Shown in pieces: positions 23,060 to 35,042 of a stretch of DNA of 64,000 bases (positions within the stretch are counted from its first letter, which is position 1; the number at the start of each line of letters is the position of its first letter). Both the position numbers and the translations under genes were made by a program. The notes beneath the pieces are model-generated. The model was not told where the DNA came from and ran no database searches. It was given only the letters and a program-made list of their open reading frames with translations. Origin of the DNA: Tetrastigma voinierianum (taxonomy: Eukaryota; Streptophyta; Magnoliopsida; Vitales; Vitaceae); contig JAEQBH010000136.1 in NCBI GenBank assembly GCA_016808115.1, positions 868,001 through 932,000 of the forward strand, given 5' to 3'.

Positions 23060-24133
23060 CCTTGGTAAAAGGGCAGTTGTACAAACGGTATTTGGATGGG
23101 TCGTATCTTAAGTGTCTCACCATTAAGTAGGGACAAAATATACTGGTAGAGCTTCATGAGGGTGTCTTAAGAAACCATCACAGGCGAAATAACTTTATGC
23201 AGACATACGGTATTATTGGCTGACCATGAGAGCTTGGATCGTGGAGTCTATGTGAAGTGTGACCATGACAGTGACTCCAGTATCAAAAGATGCCGACTGA
23301 TACCTAACCACCATTCTGAGCCCTTGGCCCTTTGCTCGGTAGGGGAGCAGGATATAGTTGGACCTACCTATGGCAAGCTTGGAAAAGGTTGTTGTTGAGC
23401 CACTTAGGCTACTTTAGCAAATGGATAGAAGCTGAAGCCTTCGCCTCCATCAAAGACAGGAATGTCACCCAATCTGTGTGGAAAAATATCATTTTTCGGT
23501 TCGGAATACCTCAATCAATTGTAACTAACAATGGACCACAGTTTGATAGCAAAGTATACAAATTTTTTTGCCATGAGTTGAAAATCATAAACTTGTACTC
23601 AAACCCACAGTACCCGCAAAGCAACGGCCAGTCGGAAGCATTGAATAAAACTCTCTTGATGCATTTGAAAAAGCTTCTACGTTTGGCTAGGGGAAAATGG
23701 GCTGATGAGCTACCAAGAGTCCTTTGGGCTTATAGAACAACTAGTTAGAAGCCGACTGGAGTTTCACCATTCGCCCTTACTTATGGTATGGAGGCCATTA
23801 TTCTATCAGAAATGGGGATCACCTCACGGCAAATTGGGGTTCTGGAGCGAAATTTAATCTTTGAAGCGACCTCTGGACCTAGATATGTGACGGAAGGCTG
23901 CAGGGTAATAGCTATAAGTATAGCATCTTACCAACAAAGGATGGCAAACTTATACAACAAGCATATAAAACCGTGCGCATTTCGAGCTGAGGATCTAGTC
24001 TTGAGAAAAGTCTTTGAAAACAGGTGACCTAGGTGGTTGGCCAATTCAGCAAATTGGAAGGCGTACATGATTGGTAGTAGGGTTATGCAGCATTAAATAA
24101 ACTAGGCGGGGCACGGTGCGAATGTGGAGATAC
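23060..24133 (+). pseudogene. Tat integrase, interrupted near its C-terminus
   Basis: A degraded HHCC zinc region lies at about 23,150-23,290. The core follows at 23,400-23,750: GYFSKWIEAEAF, then FRFGIPQSIVTNNGPQFDSK, PQYPQSNGQSEALNKTLL and LPRVLWAYRTTS. The C-terminal part is at 23,788-24,027 (YNKHIKPCAFRAEDLVLRKV). Two catalytic positions are changed: the first Asp (usual DYF) is Gly (GYF), and the second (usual TDNGPQF) is Asn (TNNGPQF). The Glu remains. The last residues lie beyond the nested element at 31,190-31,215. Confidence 0.92.
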
Positions 24134-25620
24134 TGATTCGTGCCCACGGTAGGGTGATCGGAATCAACGATATTTTTTGTTTCTGTGTTCCTCCTGCTAG
24201 TAGTCCAATTTACTCTGATATAGCGGTCTAGGGGTAGAACACGAGGATGGGTTTTTCATCCACGAATGGTCGCATCAATGTTTAAATGGTGAGACTTTGT
24301 TTGGACTTTTTAGTTTGGTTAAAAACGGGGAGTTGGTTGTTCCTTTGGATAGCGAAATAGCTTAAATGAAGTGTGAAATGGTAACCTTGAAGGCTTGGGT
24401 CCTTAGCTTGATAACATGGGGCTATTGAAGTGTCCTCGGGTTATTTCCTCGCATTAGGAGCCAAATGACATATAGTCAAAGCCAAAAGCCCAGGATCATT
24501 GTTTAGCTATAAAACCTAACCATAAAACCACTCCTATTTGAGTCGATGAGTACTAAGCATTCAAGTCCCATTCAGTTTGAAACCCTAGCATTTAACCTCA
24601 TTTCATGGCTCGTAAGTGACATCTAAGAATGTCAGTGCATCTACCATTAAGAATGCTGAACCTAAAGCATAGTGATGACCAAGAAAGACGTTAAATAGCA
24701 TTAACTAGTTTTGGAAAGTATGGAACCATAAATGTAGTACACCGTAACATTTAAAGCATGAGGATAGCACCACGAAGCCCCAAACCAAGCTAGCACCCCT
24801 CCTCTTTAAAAATTTCATATGAGGCCTAATGCATTTATCCCTTGAGAGTTGTCATCCTCGAGGGTGCTTGTGGCCAGAAAATAAAGGAAAGAGGAGAGAG
24901 AAGAGAGCAAAATAAACCTAAAATGAAAAGCTGCGGGAACTTGCATAAAAATGGAAAAGTTAGGGTTACAAAGTTATAGAAACGCTTATATAGCTGAGCA
25001 AAAGTGTAGAAAATAAAGTACCTAAAATGAAATTACATAAGGGACAAATGGTAATTTATCAAAACGTGGTCGTTTAGATAAAAATACAACACGAGAAATT
25101 TGGGATTTATTATACGAGAAATTTCGCTATGCTAGCCAGGCTCGCTAGCCTAGCAGTATCAGAAGATAAGCAGAAAATGAGAATTTTAAGTAGGAGCCAG
25201 TAATTTTATTTAGCTAAGCGAAATTTAAGCTAGCTTAGCGAAAATTTGCATAATGAAAATTCCCTAGGATCAATTTTCGCAATCCCAGCGAAAAAATCAT
25301 GGATTGCTGCACGCACTCTTGCCTTAAGCTTCTGCACTTTTTATTCATCACTTTTACTTCAGTTCTTCAGCCCATCTTGACATTTCATCGCCTCGGCTTG
25401 AGGTAGAGTGCAGGGGATTCTACGCATTCGACGCAATAAAGCCAAACTAATTTGAGTTCCCAGAGACTGCAAAACTATCAAAACAATCACAAAACCGATT
25501 ATGACGCACTAAATGGACATACATATGACAATTGAAGCCCCAATTCATATGATTGGTGCGCAAAAGCACTCAAAACCTATCTTGAATAGGGCTCAAAAAT
25601 ACTTACTTTTGGGCTTATCA
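24134..25620 (-). mobile_element. 3' LTR of the Athila-like element
   Basis: On the - strand it starts TGATAAGCCCAAAAGTAAG at 25620 and ends GGGCACGAATCA at 24134. Upstream of a TATA box CTATATAAGCG (about 24,985-24,995, -) lies a cluster of GCGAAA/TTTCGC and GCTAGC/TAGC motifs (25,085-25,285). Confidence 0.85.
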
Positions 25621-27289
25621 CCTCCCCCAATCGACACGTGCTAGTCCATGGCAATGCTAAAAACAATAAAGGTATGCATGTTGTGCTTTTACAAAAGTGT
25701 GGGTTCCAAAGTGTATGTACAAATAGAGCACCTTTAAAATGAACAATTACACCACTGTTCGAATCTGAGCATGGAAAGAACAAAAACCATATAGGGCTAG
25801 TTCTAGGTCGACATTGGATCCAAGAAATCAACTGGAACTTCCACGAAATCTAATTGTTCCTAGGTAACCAGCAGGCCATTGCAAGGCTATTCCACTCGAC
25901 CCCAGCTACGTGGCCTTAAGCGGTGACCAACCTAAATAGAGTAGCTACATACTGTTTTCTTCCTTGTGTTTGCAATGTAGGTGCAATGCTAAAAACTAGA
26001 GCTTCCACGAGGAGTCAGGTAACGAGGGTCCACCAGGCTCCTGACCAGGTGGGTTTAGGGCATCAAGCGAAGGATCAGCGACCACGAGCTTCTGCGGGCT
26101 TGCTACGGACTCCAGTGACTTTGAGGGGTGGCTAACACGGCTAAACTCTACCCATCCACCCATGTAGCGAACACTAGTCGATGACTCCCAAGCAATTAAG
26201 GTTTAGGGCATCGAGCTTTAAAACTTCGCCATATACCTGGACCGTGTTCGGGTTTCAAGGCCTGATGTCAAGCTTTTATTCTTCTTTTCTTCTTTTCTTT
26301 TTCTTTTGCTTTTTCTTTTCTTTTCATTTGGAAGACTACGTGATCTTCATACATAGTGCCCTAAACCTATTATGGGTCGTCAACAAATTTAAGGCCTGCT
26401 TTGCAAAGTGGAAAGAGGTATATAGCTTCTCAACCTATTGGTACAATCTGGTGTGCAGTGTGTGAATTAGCTAAAGGGGGATGTTCAAGGTTGAATACAC
26501 TGGAACTTCAATTGACTAAAAACTAAATCATGCATGGAGTTGTTCTAACAATAAGGTAGCATACATGGCTTCAATTCTTCAACTAAAGGCAAGAGTAGAA
26601 ATACCAAAATATAGGTACAAGAATGATTTGCAAAAGTGTAGAAAAATGTGTGCATGGTATATTTATGTTAGTATGTTTCACAGAGTGCTCCATTTTTCAA
26701 AAGAAGCGTGTATGTTTACTTGATAGAAGATGAACGAGCGGTTTTGAACTAGGAGGGAATGGCATGGGTTGAGCTGATGCTGCATTGCCTTGCAATGCGA
26801 GGAAGAGGAAAATGAATTTTCCCACACTTGCAACTCTGTAACATTTCAAAACAAAAAATTGTGATAAGATAAACTTGTAAATGCAAAATGTTTGAAAGAA
26901 AATAGGTAAAAGTAGTGGCACCACTAAAAATCAAATTAAGACTTAAAGTAATATAAAGTAAAATTTTAACAAGAATTTGGAGTGGTCTCAGGTTCTGCGG
27001 GAGCTGCTCCAGTTAATGTGGCCATTTGGATCGGGAGGGTCAGGGAGCTCCTCACGCCAGTGGTGTGTCTTTGCGGGTGCCTTCATGCTCGGCTCCATTG
27101 TTTTGGGCAATGCGGTCACCACGGTGGCGATTCAGCGACATTGCGGGAGGAATGGTGGATTCTACGATGCACTTCATTGTTCTCCACTCAATTTTCCTAT
27201 TTGTTTGTTAATATCATGCCTTCTAATACGTGTACCACTCGAGGCGAGCTTCATCAGTTTTCCTCATCCCTCGGTGGTTTGCTTATTGC
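25621..27289 (-). other. non-coding internal region of the Athila-like element
   Basis: The region lies between the protease fragment and the polypurine tract (25621-25631 as CCTCCCCCAAT on +). No RT, integrase or env-like domain was recognised. A T/C-rich run lies at 26,275-26,330. Open frames at 25,923-26,135 and 26,977-27,363 (+) show no family motif. Confidence 0.55.
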
Positions 27290-27560
27290 TCAAAGTGGAA
27301 AATGTTGAGCTAGGTGTCATGTTGCCAAATGTGGTACATGGCCGTTCGATTGATGTGCATTGATGTGGCAATGGCCTCCCAGTATGATGGGCACTTGATT
27401 AGTGCCCCCGCCTCCCGATTCACATTATGCAGAACCAAGTCTGGGATAGTAGAACCGCTCTACTTTACCAACATATCCTCCACTGTCCCTTTGGTATTTT
27501 CAGCACGAGCAGCCCAAATTGGGATAGAGTGATGTTGGTTAATTTGACTCTCCAAGCCTA
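27290..27560 (-). pseudogene. Athila-like aspartic protease fragment
   Basis: On the - strand the frame with TKGTVEDMLVK, then (one frame over) VERFYYP, and QVPIILGGHCHINAHQSNGH matches the Athila protease C-terminal pattern. In intact relatives this is (PKG)VVEDVLVKVDKFxxP followed by VPIILGRPFLAT. The catalytic DTG is not visible. This is the last recognisable domain of the element. Confidence 0.65.
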
Positions 27561-28439
27561 GCCGCTCTTACCAGCAGTATGGCATTAGGTTGATGCGGCA
27601 CCCAAGTCTAACGATTGCTTTATTCGATGCGGAGTTCCACTCGATGTCGCGAGATAGTTGGGGTCCACGGATCCCTTGTATTTCACATGGGTGTCTTGCA
27701 TTGGATGATGGAGCTAACTTGTTCGATTAAGAATGCCTTCTTGTCGATACTGGCCTTTTTGATTGTACGGAGATCTTTGAAAACTTTGCATAGGCGAGGA
27801 CTTGTTTGATGATGTCTAAAGGGGTATGTTGACCTTCCTGCCTTAGGACTTAGGATGCACCCTTTGCTCGGATGCCTTAACTTCTTACTTCTTAGTGCTT
27901 GGGGAAATGGAGGTATGGTTCAGTAGTCTCCTTCGAGAAAATGTTGGCTCAATTCTTCCCCTTTTCTGGTTTCCTCAACAGGCTTGGGCATTGGCTGATC
28001 AACCTCTTTTCCACTTCTTAGAGTGGCAGTAGCTGTTTCCTCCATTTTGGGAAGGTTCCTTTGGAAAAGCTCGTTCATGAATCCCCCTTGGATTGTGAGT
28101 GGGCGAAGGAACCTCCTGCCTCTTCTTTGTGATTTACCATTCTTGTTATGGATGCTATGAAATTTGTCGATTCTTAGTTCAGAGTTACTTTCCGGCCCTT
28201 CCCCATTCTCTTGTTCAGGCTTTCTACATTTTCAATTTTTCGTTCATTGACATTGATGCCTTTTGCTCCTCCACACAAAATTTCCACCACCTTGCTTTCA
28301 GTTCAAAATGGCTTGCTCAACGAGAAGGTGGATTAACTTCGCGATCTTTGTGAAGTGGTGGTAGAATCTTCTTCTTTGTGCTCACGGGGAATACAGCTCT
28401 CTGGGAGGTTGAGGTTTCAGGAAGGTTAAGTACCTAGCC

Positions 28440-29400
28440 AGGTTGGGGTTATAGTGTTGCCATATGAGACATTTGTTTGCGGCTTGTTTGGCCCACCACA
28501 TTTGCATCCTCGAATGGGAGTTTGGACATGGTTCTCACAGGTGGTGATGGGATTTGGCGGTTGAAGCTTGATTTTGGACTGTGCATGGCTTTCGATCCGC
28601 ATGCACTTTCCTTTTCCCTAATTCCTCCAATCTCTAGCAGGAGTAGATACATGACTTTAAAACCATATCTTCGGAGGGGCATACATACCTCCTCTTTTGG
28701 ATTCGCTACTCGGCTTGAATCACATGCTGCTTCTCTTGGGTTTGGCTCGTCCAGCCACTTGGTCTCGGCCACATAATTGAGGAAGTCCGGGCCTGGTCAC
28801 TCCGAGTTTTTCAAGAAATCTCACTCCATAGTTTCCAATAGATTGTTTTCATGGAAGGGACGCCATCATAAAAATGGTTCACCGGCATCCATGTATCAAA
28901 CCCATGGTGTGATTGCGATAGTCTCCATAAATCTCTCCGACCTTGGTAGACCTCTCACCATCATAGTTTGCAAATGTGTAAATTTGCCTCTTCAAGTTGT
29001 TTGTCTTGTGAGCCTGAAGGAATTTTGAGAAATGCACTGCAATCTCCCAATTCCTTATGGTTCTTGGCCTTAATGCATTTGCTTAATTTTTGCCTTGTCC
29101 TTTAGGGTGGGTGGAAAGGCTTTCAACCGAGGAGCTTCATGTCCACACCTTCTTTGAAAGTGGTGCATACTTCCTCAAACTCCCTTATGTGATTGTAGGG
29201 TTTTCATTCTCAGTGCCATGGAATGTTGGAGTAGAGGCACAGTAAGGCTTCCTTTGCCACCTCCCCCTTGATGGGGGGGATAATGCATGAGGGTGCGCAC
29301 TCACCTGGGTGGGTGTATGTGATCCCTCTTGGATTCTTTAGTCACATTGGGCTCCCTAAAACTTTCTGCTGGCCTCTTGATTCCTCTGTGGAGGATCCAT
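28440..29400 (-). pseudogene. Athila-like gag (decayed)
   Basis: Reading the - strand from about 29,340, frames give an N-terminal block, then PYNHIREFEEVCTTF (29,200-29,156). This matches the PYxHIREFEEVC signature of plant gypsy gag. A KTNNLKRQIY segment follows near 29,000, and a Gly/Pro-rich tail with AETKWLDEPNPREAAC lies at 28,772-28,449. Stops and frame changes occur every 30-80 codons. It would form the capsid of this non-autonomous element, but no intact product remains. Confidence 0.75.
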
Positions 29401-29729
29401 TTTGAGCCTTTGTGAGGGATCAGTTTGAAGCCACTGTTTGCGTGCGGGTAGTCACCTCTCAAGCACACCTACGGTGTTTCTATCCCTTTATCGCGCTCAC
29501 GCACACTTCCGCGATCAACGGAAAACAGCAAAACAAAACTAACGAAAGATTCAAGGTTAGCTAAAATTAAGCAAAGAAAAAGCTAGATATCTTGGAAAAA
29601 TTTAAAATCACACGATGGCGCAAGTGAAAAAAAATGATAAAATCAAAAGGTGAGATTTTGCAAAACTCATGATATGAATCTGGGTTCAACAACTTCTTAT
29701 CTCGCGCCAGGCACCGTCGACGCGCCATT

Positions 29730-31187
29730 TGATTGTTACGGGTAGGGTGATCGGAATCAACAACATTTTGTTTCCTATGTTCCTCCTGCTATAGTAGTCG
29801 AGCTCACTGCGTTATAGCGATCTAGAGATTAGAACACGGGGATGGGTTTTCATCCCACGAATGATTCGCATCAATGTTTAAAAATGGTGAGACTTTTGTT
29901 TGGACTTTTGGATTTGGTTAAAAACAGGGGAGTTGGTTGTTCACTGGATAACTGAAATAGCTTAAATGAAAGTGTGAAATGAAGCCCAACCTTGAAGGCT
30001 TGGGTCAAGCTTGATAACATGGGGCTATTGAAGTGTGTCTCGGGTTATTTCCTTGCATTAGGGCATTGACATATAGTCAGAGCCAAAAGCCTGGGATCAT
30101 TGTTTTAAGCTATAAAACCCTAACCCTAAAACCACTCTATTTGAGTCGTAGTACTAAGCATTCAAAGTCATTTCAGTTGAAACCTGGCATTTAACCTCGT
30201 TTGATGGCTCGTAAATGACATCAGAATGTCAGTGCATCTACCATTAAGAATACTGCTGAACCTAGCTTATGTAAGTATTGACGAAAGAAAGACATTAAAT
30301 AGCATTAAACCTAGTTTGGAAAGTATGGAACCATAATCAGTACTGTAACATTTAAAGCATGAGGACATTCTCTGAAGCCCCAAAGCCAAAATTTGCTTAC
30401 CCCCTCCTCTTCAAAGGTGCTGAGGCTGGCCAGAGTATTTCTTGAGTTGTCATCCTCGAGGGGTGTTTAGCGACCAAAATGAGGAAGAGGAGAAGAGAAG
30501 AGAGTAAAATAAACCTAACTAAAATGAAAAGGCTGCAGGAACTTGCATAAAATGGAAAAGTTAGGGTTACAAAGTTATGGCGAAACATATTATTGGTCAT
30601 GAAAATACAAAAATGCCTAAAATATGAAATTACATAAGGAATGAAAATGGTAATTTATCAAAAGCGTGATGCGTTGAAATCAAAAATACCAAAAACCTGA
30701 AATTTGGGATTTAGCTATGCGAAATTTCACTAGCATAGCAAAAATTCCGCTATACTACTTGAAATTCAGCCTTTAGCCAGTATCAAGAGATAGCGAAAAT
30801 GAAATTTTCGCTAGGAATGTTTCGCTAAGTTGCGAAATTTTCGCTATATTCTGAAAATTTTTCGCAATCATGAAAATCACTGAATTGCTCACGCTTGCTA
30901 CTACATCACTTCTGCACTTTTTATTCATCCTTTGTCTTCAATTCTTCAGCCCATCTTGTTTCATCGCCTCGACTTGGTGGGAGTGGAGGATTCGCATTCA
31001 GCATAACATGATCATTCATTTAGTTTGATTTAGGGCACAAAACTATCGAAACAATCTCGAAAACAAATTAGACGCACTAAATGGACATACACATGACAAT
31101 TGGCTTAATTCATATGATTAGTGCGCAAAAAGCACTCAAAACCTATCTTGAATAGGGCTCAAAATAGCACTTTTTGGGCACTAATCA
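29730..31187 (-). mobile_element. 5' LTR of the Athila-like element and primer-binding site
   Basis: On the - strand it starts TGATTAGTGCCC at 31187 and ends CGTAACAATCA at 29730. It is followed at once by AATGGCGCGTCGACGGTGCC (29,729-29,710), which resembles the TGGCGCCGTTGCCGGGGA primer site of Athila. The palindrome cluster at 30,690-30,875 includes GCGAAATTTTCGC at 30,832-30,844. Confidence 0.85.
30690..30875. promoter_or_regulatory. GCGAAATTTCGC palindrome cluster in U3
   Basis: At least eight GCGAAA/TTTCGC or GC(A/T)TAGC half-sites occur in 185 bp, several joined as palindromes such as GCGAAATTTTCGC. They lie about 100-290 bp upstream (-) of the LTR core promoter. The same cluster, altered in detail, is in the other LTR of this element and in the solo LTR at 41,019. 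Confidence 0.6.
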
Positions 31188-31345
31188 TCTATGCACCTTA
31201 AAAGGTATTATCAGTAATGTTTTCTTTAAGGGGGTTATCAATCAAATTTCCTTTAAGAGTATTTTCTTTCAATCTTTGGAATATTACCAATTAGGTGTTC
31301 TCTAAAGGCATTATTTACTTCAAATTTTGGAGTAACCCCCATTTG

Positions 31346-31605
31346 CAAAAGACCAGATATGTGGCTCCGAACCTATTGACACTTTTAAAAGACCAGGTGT
31401 GGCTCTAAGCCTCACAGAACTCAAAGACCAGGATGTGACTTTAAACTGTTAGAGCTTTCAAAATACGAATATGGCTCTAAGCACGCTGTACTTTCAAAAG
31501 ACCCGAATGTGGCTCTGGCACATTTGGCACTTTGAGAGACCAGATGTGGCTCTAAGCCTGCTAACACTTTCAAAAAACAAGACCGGATTGGGCTTCTAGC
31601 CTACT
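31346..31605. repeat. 37-39 bp minisatellite in the Tat element
   Basis: About seven degenerate units follow the pattern AAAAGACCAGATGTGGCTC, then TAAGCCTGCTGACACTTTC. They lie between the integrase stop codon (about 31,213) and the antisense ORF. Tandem repeats at this site are a known trait of Tat and Ogre elements. Confidence 0.8.
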
Positions 31606-31869
31606 GGTGCATGACCAAGCCCTACAGTAGCCCTACCTAGCACTAACTCATTATTTATACCCCGAAGCGACTAACCTAGCTAAACTTCGTAGAAGGGAGG
31701 TTTCAATAGCTTCAGTAACCTGAGAGTTATATTTCATAAGTACGCCAATGGCATTGGAATGAGAAATAGAAAGGAAGTGAAAGAAATAAAGCCAAAAATA
31801 GTATTTTATTAAAGCGCCAAAGGCGTAAAAAAAGTACACAAGTCCTGGTGGCCAAATAAGGCCCCTTCT

Positions 31870-34440
31870 GAGAGAGGGAGAGGTGGAGTTAGTCAGTTCC
31901 CAGTGGGAGTGTTATCCTCAGTTCCTCGGCCTTTTTCGGATCGCCTTAATCGCAGTATCCTTAGTGGCCGTTAGGACCGGGGGGCACCTAGGATTCGCAA
32001 AGAACTCAGGAGGCAGCGGGACGAAGGAGTCGAGCATACCATCTGGGACCTCTGGATGATCCCCATGGATGTTGTGCTTAAATGCATGTCACCCATAACT
32101 GTAGGCAAAGATCACCTCAAAGGCTTTCTGGTATTTCTCCTCCACGGCCTCCTTGTCCTTGCCATCCTAGGACTGAAGATAGCAAACCTCGTCCTTCGTC
32201 GTCCCAATCTCTAGTAGGAGAGACGTTCACTCAACCTTTAGACGGGTGGCCTCCACTTCAGCCTTGTGCTTGGCTTCCTCTGTAGCCGCCAGAGCGCCCT
32301 AGGCTCGAGTTAGACCGTCCTTCGCCTGTGCCTTTATGTCACTTGTAGCGATGGCAGCCAACCGGGCAACCTAAGCTTCCTCCTCGACGCCCTTCACCTT
32401 CTCTGTGCCCTCCTTGGCCTTCCATTCCCAATGCTTGGACCGGGACTTGGCCTTGTCTAGGGACTCTTCTAAGGCATGGTGCTTGGAGGTAGCCGACTGG
32501 GCATAGAGCCGTAGATTCTCGGTGTCATCCAGCAAGTAGTGAAGCTTCCTATGCTAGCATGCCATATTTCGGATGGCAGTGACAGCTTGCCAAGAAACAA
32601 AAAGAGTTAGAAGAAAATCATAACATGATGCCGATATTCAAAACGGTGGAAATTTAACCATCTTAGGTTCAGATCCTAGTTAAAGTTGGTAGTTCTGGAT
32701 GTATCCATCCTCGACCACATTTGGAAAGACTTTTATCCATCGAAGCGAGGAAAGAGATAGAAATTGCTCCTCGACACGAGCCTGCCGGCACTCGGACAAG
32801 AGTGGGGTAGAGATCGCACATATGTGCAATAGAGGGGTCCCTCTGGTTGAAGGTAGTATTTGTTGATGATCGGTGGCGACCTCTGGAGCCAGACAGGTGT
32901 GTCCATGGGGATGGGCCCGATCCCATTGCATCGGCTAAGCGTAGAGCAGCACCATCTGCTGACCATCCTCATACAGGACCGTGCATAGCGAGTCTAGCTG
33001 AAGGGCCGGGTTGGAAGGTGCCTCTGAAGGAGCCTCCCCTAAAACTTTGGTCGGTGTTGGGAGATCCTCCAACTGGAGCTCGATCCTCCAATGTTGTAGA
33101 GGCCTCTTTGAGAGCACCCTGGGCGGAGCCTTCCAAAGCCAGCACGCTGTTGAGAGCTTGTTTAGGAGAATCCATAGCAATTATTGTTGGGCTCTACTGA
33201 GCCTCTTTTTCCGGGCTAGACCGTCTTAAGCGTTTGCAATCTGGACCCTTAGAGCCGGGGATAGCTTCCCCCTGATCATTAGTGGCTTGCTTTCGCATCC
33301 AAGCAAAAAATCCAAAGGTGAGGCTAGACATTTCGGCTTCCCTTTCTTCAGCTAATTCGCTAACTATTTGATCCGTCCAATCCATGAACCCCTTGAGCCC
33401 TCATTGTGACCTTTACCTCCAGGCCTTCTTCTTTGCTTTTCTCATACTTGAAGTAGGAGTCGAATATTGTGCGGACAAGGGTAGGTGGTCCGACTGAACA
33501 AAGGGTTTCAGAGCGGAATCTACTTGCAAAGAGCCCCCCGATATTAGCTTTAGAAGATCCGTGAGGATGAAGTGCTCGTCCTCGACAAATTCGACGGGTA
33601 GCGGACCCGGAAGAGCGTGCCCACATGGGAAAGGGTAGCGCCCCCGGATCTTGATTCCTCCTGGATAGAAGAAGACTCATGGTTGCGCTCCTCCCTCTAT
33701 TTGATCTCAAACAACCGATTGATGTGGTCCAACCTTGCCTTTTCCACCCAACTAACCAGCTGACCTTGCCTGCGCTTGTCTACGAATCATTAAGAAAACA
33801 GAGGCATGTCAATATAGAAGACCGCCTAGACAAACATGAGCTGCATCAAAACTAAAACGGACCTGGGAATGAAATAGATTGATTCATATCAAAAGGAAGC
33901 CTTAGAGAGCCAGGCGTCATGTGCCACGGGCCCCTAACCAAGACAACTCTTTTCGCCTCCGTTTTGGGGGAGTTGGGGAGCCCGGTTACAAATTGTAGCC
34001 GGGGACTATGGGCCAACATAGACAGGCGACCCTCGATCCCAAGCTTCAAAGTGTAGTAAAAAATCTCCACGATAGGATGTCAGCGGTAGAGAGAGTTCGA
34101 CCTGCCTGGCAGATTAGAATCGAAAAACATGCGAAGTCTGAGAAGTGCGGGGTGCTGGGTAAAGTGTAGAAACTACTTCACCAACGATGGGACGGGGAAG
34201 CGAAGCCTCGCAGCAAACTACTCTCGAGGTGAAGTAGATGGCATTATCTGAATCCCCTACGGTTGAGGTAGCTGGGCCGTCTGACATCTCTAAACTGATT
34301 TCGGTAGGAACATGGCTGTACAATCTCAATTCCTCTACAGACATAGCAGCAACTAGAATGCTTGCACTAGGCGTTTCCTGAGGAGTCACCCTCCGATGCC
34401 TAGCCTGACTACTGGAAACCTCTTCGTAACCTCTTGCCAT
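31870..34440 (-). pseudogene. antisense ORF of the Tat element (aORF), decayed
   Basis: A coding region runs opposite to gag-pol. It starts with ATG at 34440: MARGYEEVSSSQARHRRVTP, then LRLYSHVPTEISLEMSDGPA, in an open block down to 34114. Block 34070-33852 continues with FYYTLKLGIEGRLSMLAHSP, RLQFVTGLPNSPKTEAK and FPGPF. The segment 33,000-32,100 is rich in Lys, Glu and Ala (KAKSRSKHWEWKAKEGTEK) and is predicted to form a coiled coil. It ends near 31,900 with EVPDGMLDSFVPLPPEFF and a short acidic tail. Antisense ORFs between integrase and the 3' LTR are known in Tat elements, with no established function. Several stops break this copy. Confidence 0.8.
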
Positions 34441-35042
34441 TCTACAGGCAAATAAAAAAGAAGAGAGAAAATAAGGGGTCAGCTTGAGGTCTATTAAGCG
34501 TAGATGGAAACGAAACCCTTGAAGAATAGAAAAAATCTCCCCTGAGGGTTTTTACATCCCACCGGTGACAAAACCTAGGGGAAACCTGAGGCAAAACCGT
34601 AGAACTGGTAGGATGTCCCCCGAACACCCAGCGCTCACCTGAATACTTGTGATAAAAGAGGTTTGAAATGCGAGCACTCAGAAAAGCGTGATCGTCGAAG
34701 AGTCGAAGTATTTGGTGGCTCCTTTGAAAGAAAAGTTCGCGGAAGCACAGAAAAAGCAAAGTCGTAGGATTAAAAAACCTTAGAGAAAACGTAAACAAAA
34801 TTGCTTTTGTAACCCATACCCCTATTTGTAGGGGTAAGACGTCGACACGACAGGCGCATTAAATGCGTTGTCAAAACCAGATGCATCATATATATTATGG
34901 GAAGCGTGAGTTGCCCACTCGCTTTGAACCCACAAGAACATCCCCTCCTTGCATTCAACTCTCCATATTCAACATTTAATACTACAATATTTTCCCCAAC
35001 TGGAAAAGCACAAAATTCTAGTTGAGAAAAAGGGGGGCATTG
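34441..35042. other. Tat 3' untranslated region and polypurine tract
   Basis: No coding is called. On the - strand this would be the promoter and leader of the antisense ORF. On the + strand it ends in the purine tract GAGAAAAAGGGGGGCATTG (35,024-35,042) that primes plus-strand synthesis beside the 3' LTR. Confidence 0.65.

Larger units (their letters stand above)
24134..31187 (-). mobile_element. Athila-like gypsy element encoding only gag and protease
   Basis: Two homologous LTRs (24134-25620 and 29730-31187) bracket 4.1 kb. On the - strand the order is 5' LTR, primer site TGGCGCGTCGACGG, gag, protease fragment, 1.7 kb without recognised domain, purine tract ATTGGGGGAGG, 3' LTR. No RT, RNase H or integrase was found, so the copy is non-autonomous. 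LTR termini are TGATT/AATCA. It is inserted in the last codons of the Tat integrase. Flanking 5-mers (GATAC and TCTAT) do not match, so the target duplication has decayed or the borders are off by a few bases. Confidence 0.85.

Noticed and set aside
32669..33385. Cluster of overlapping frames on both strands
   Set aside because: They are shadows of the decayed antisense ORF; only the - strand frame continuous with its N-terminal motifs is kept.
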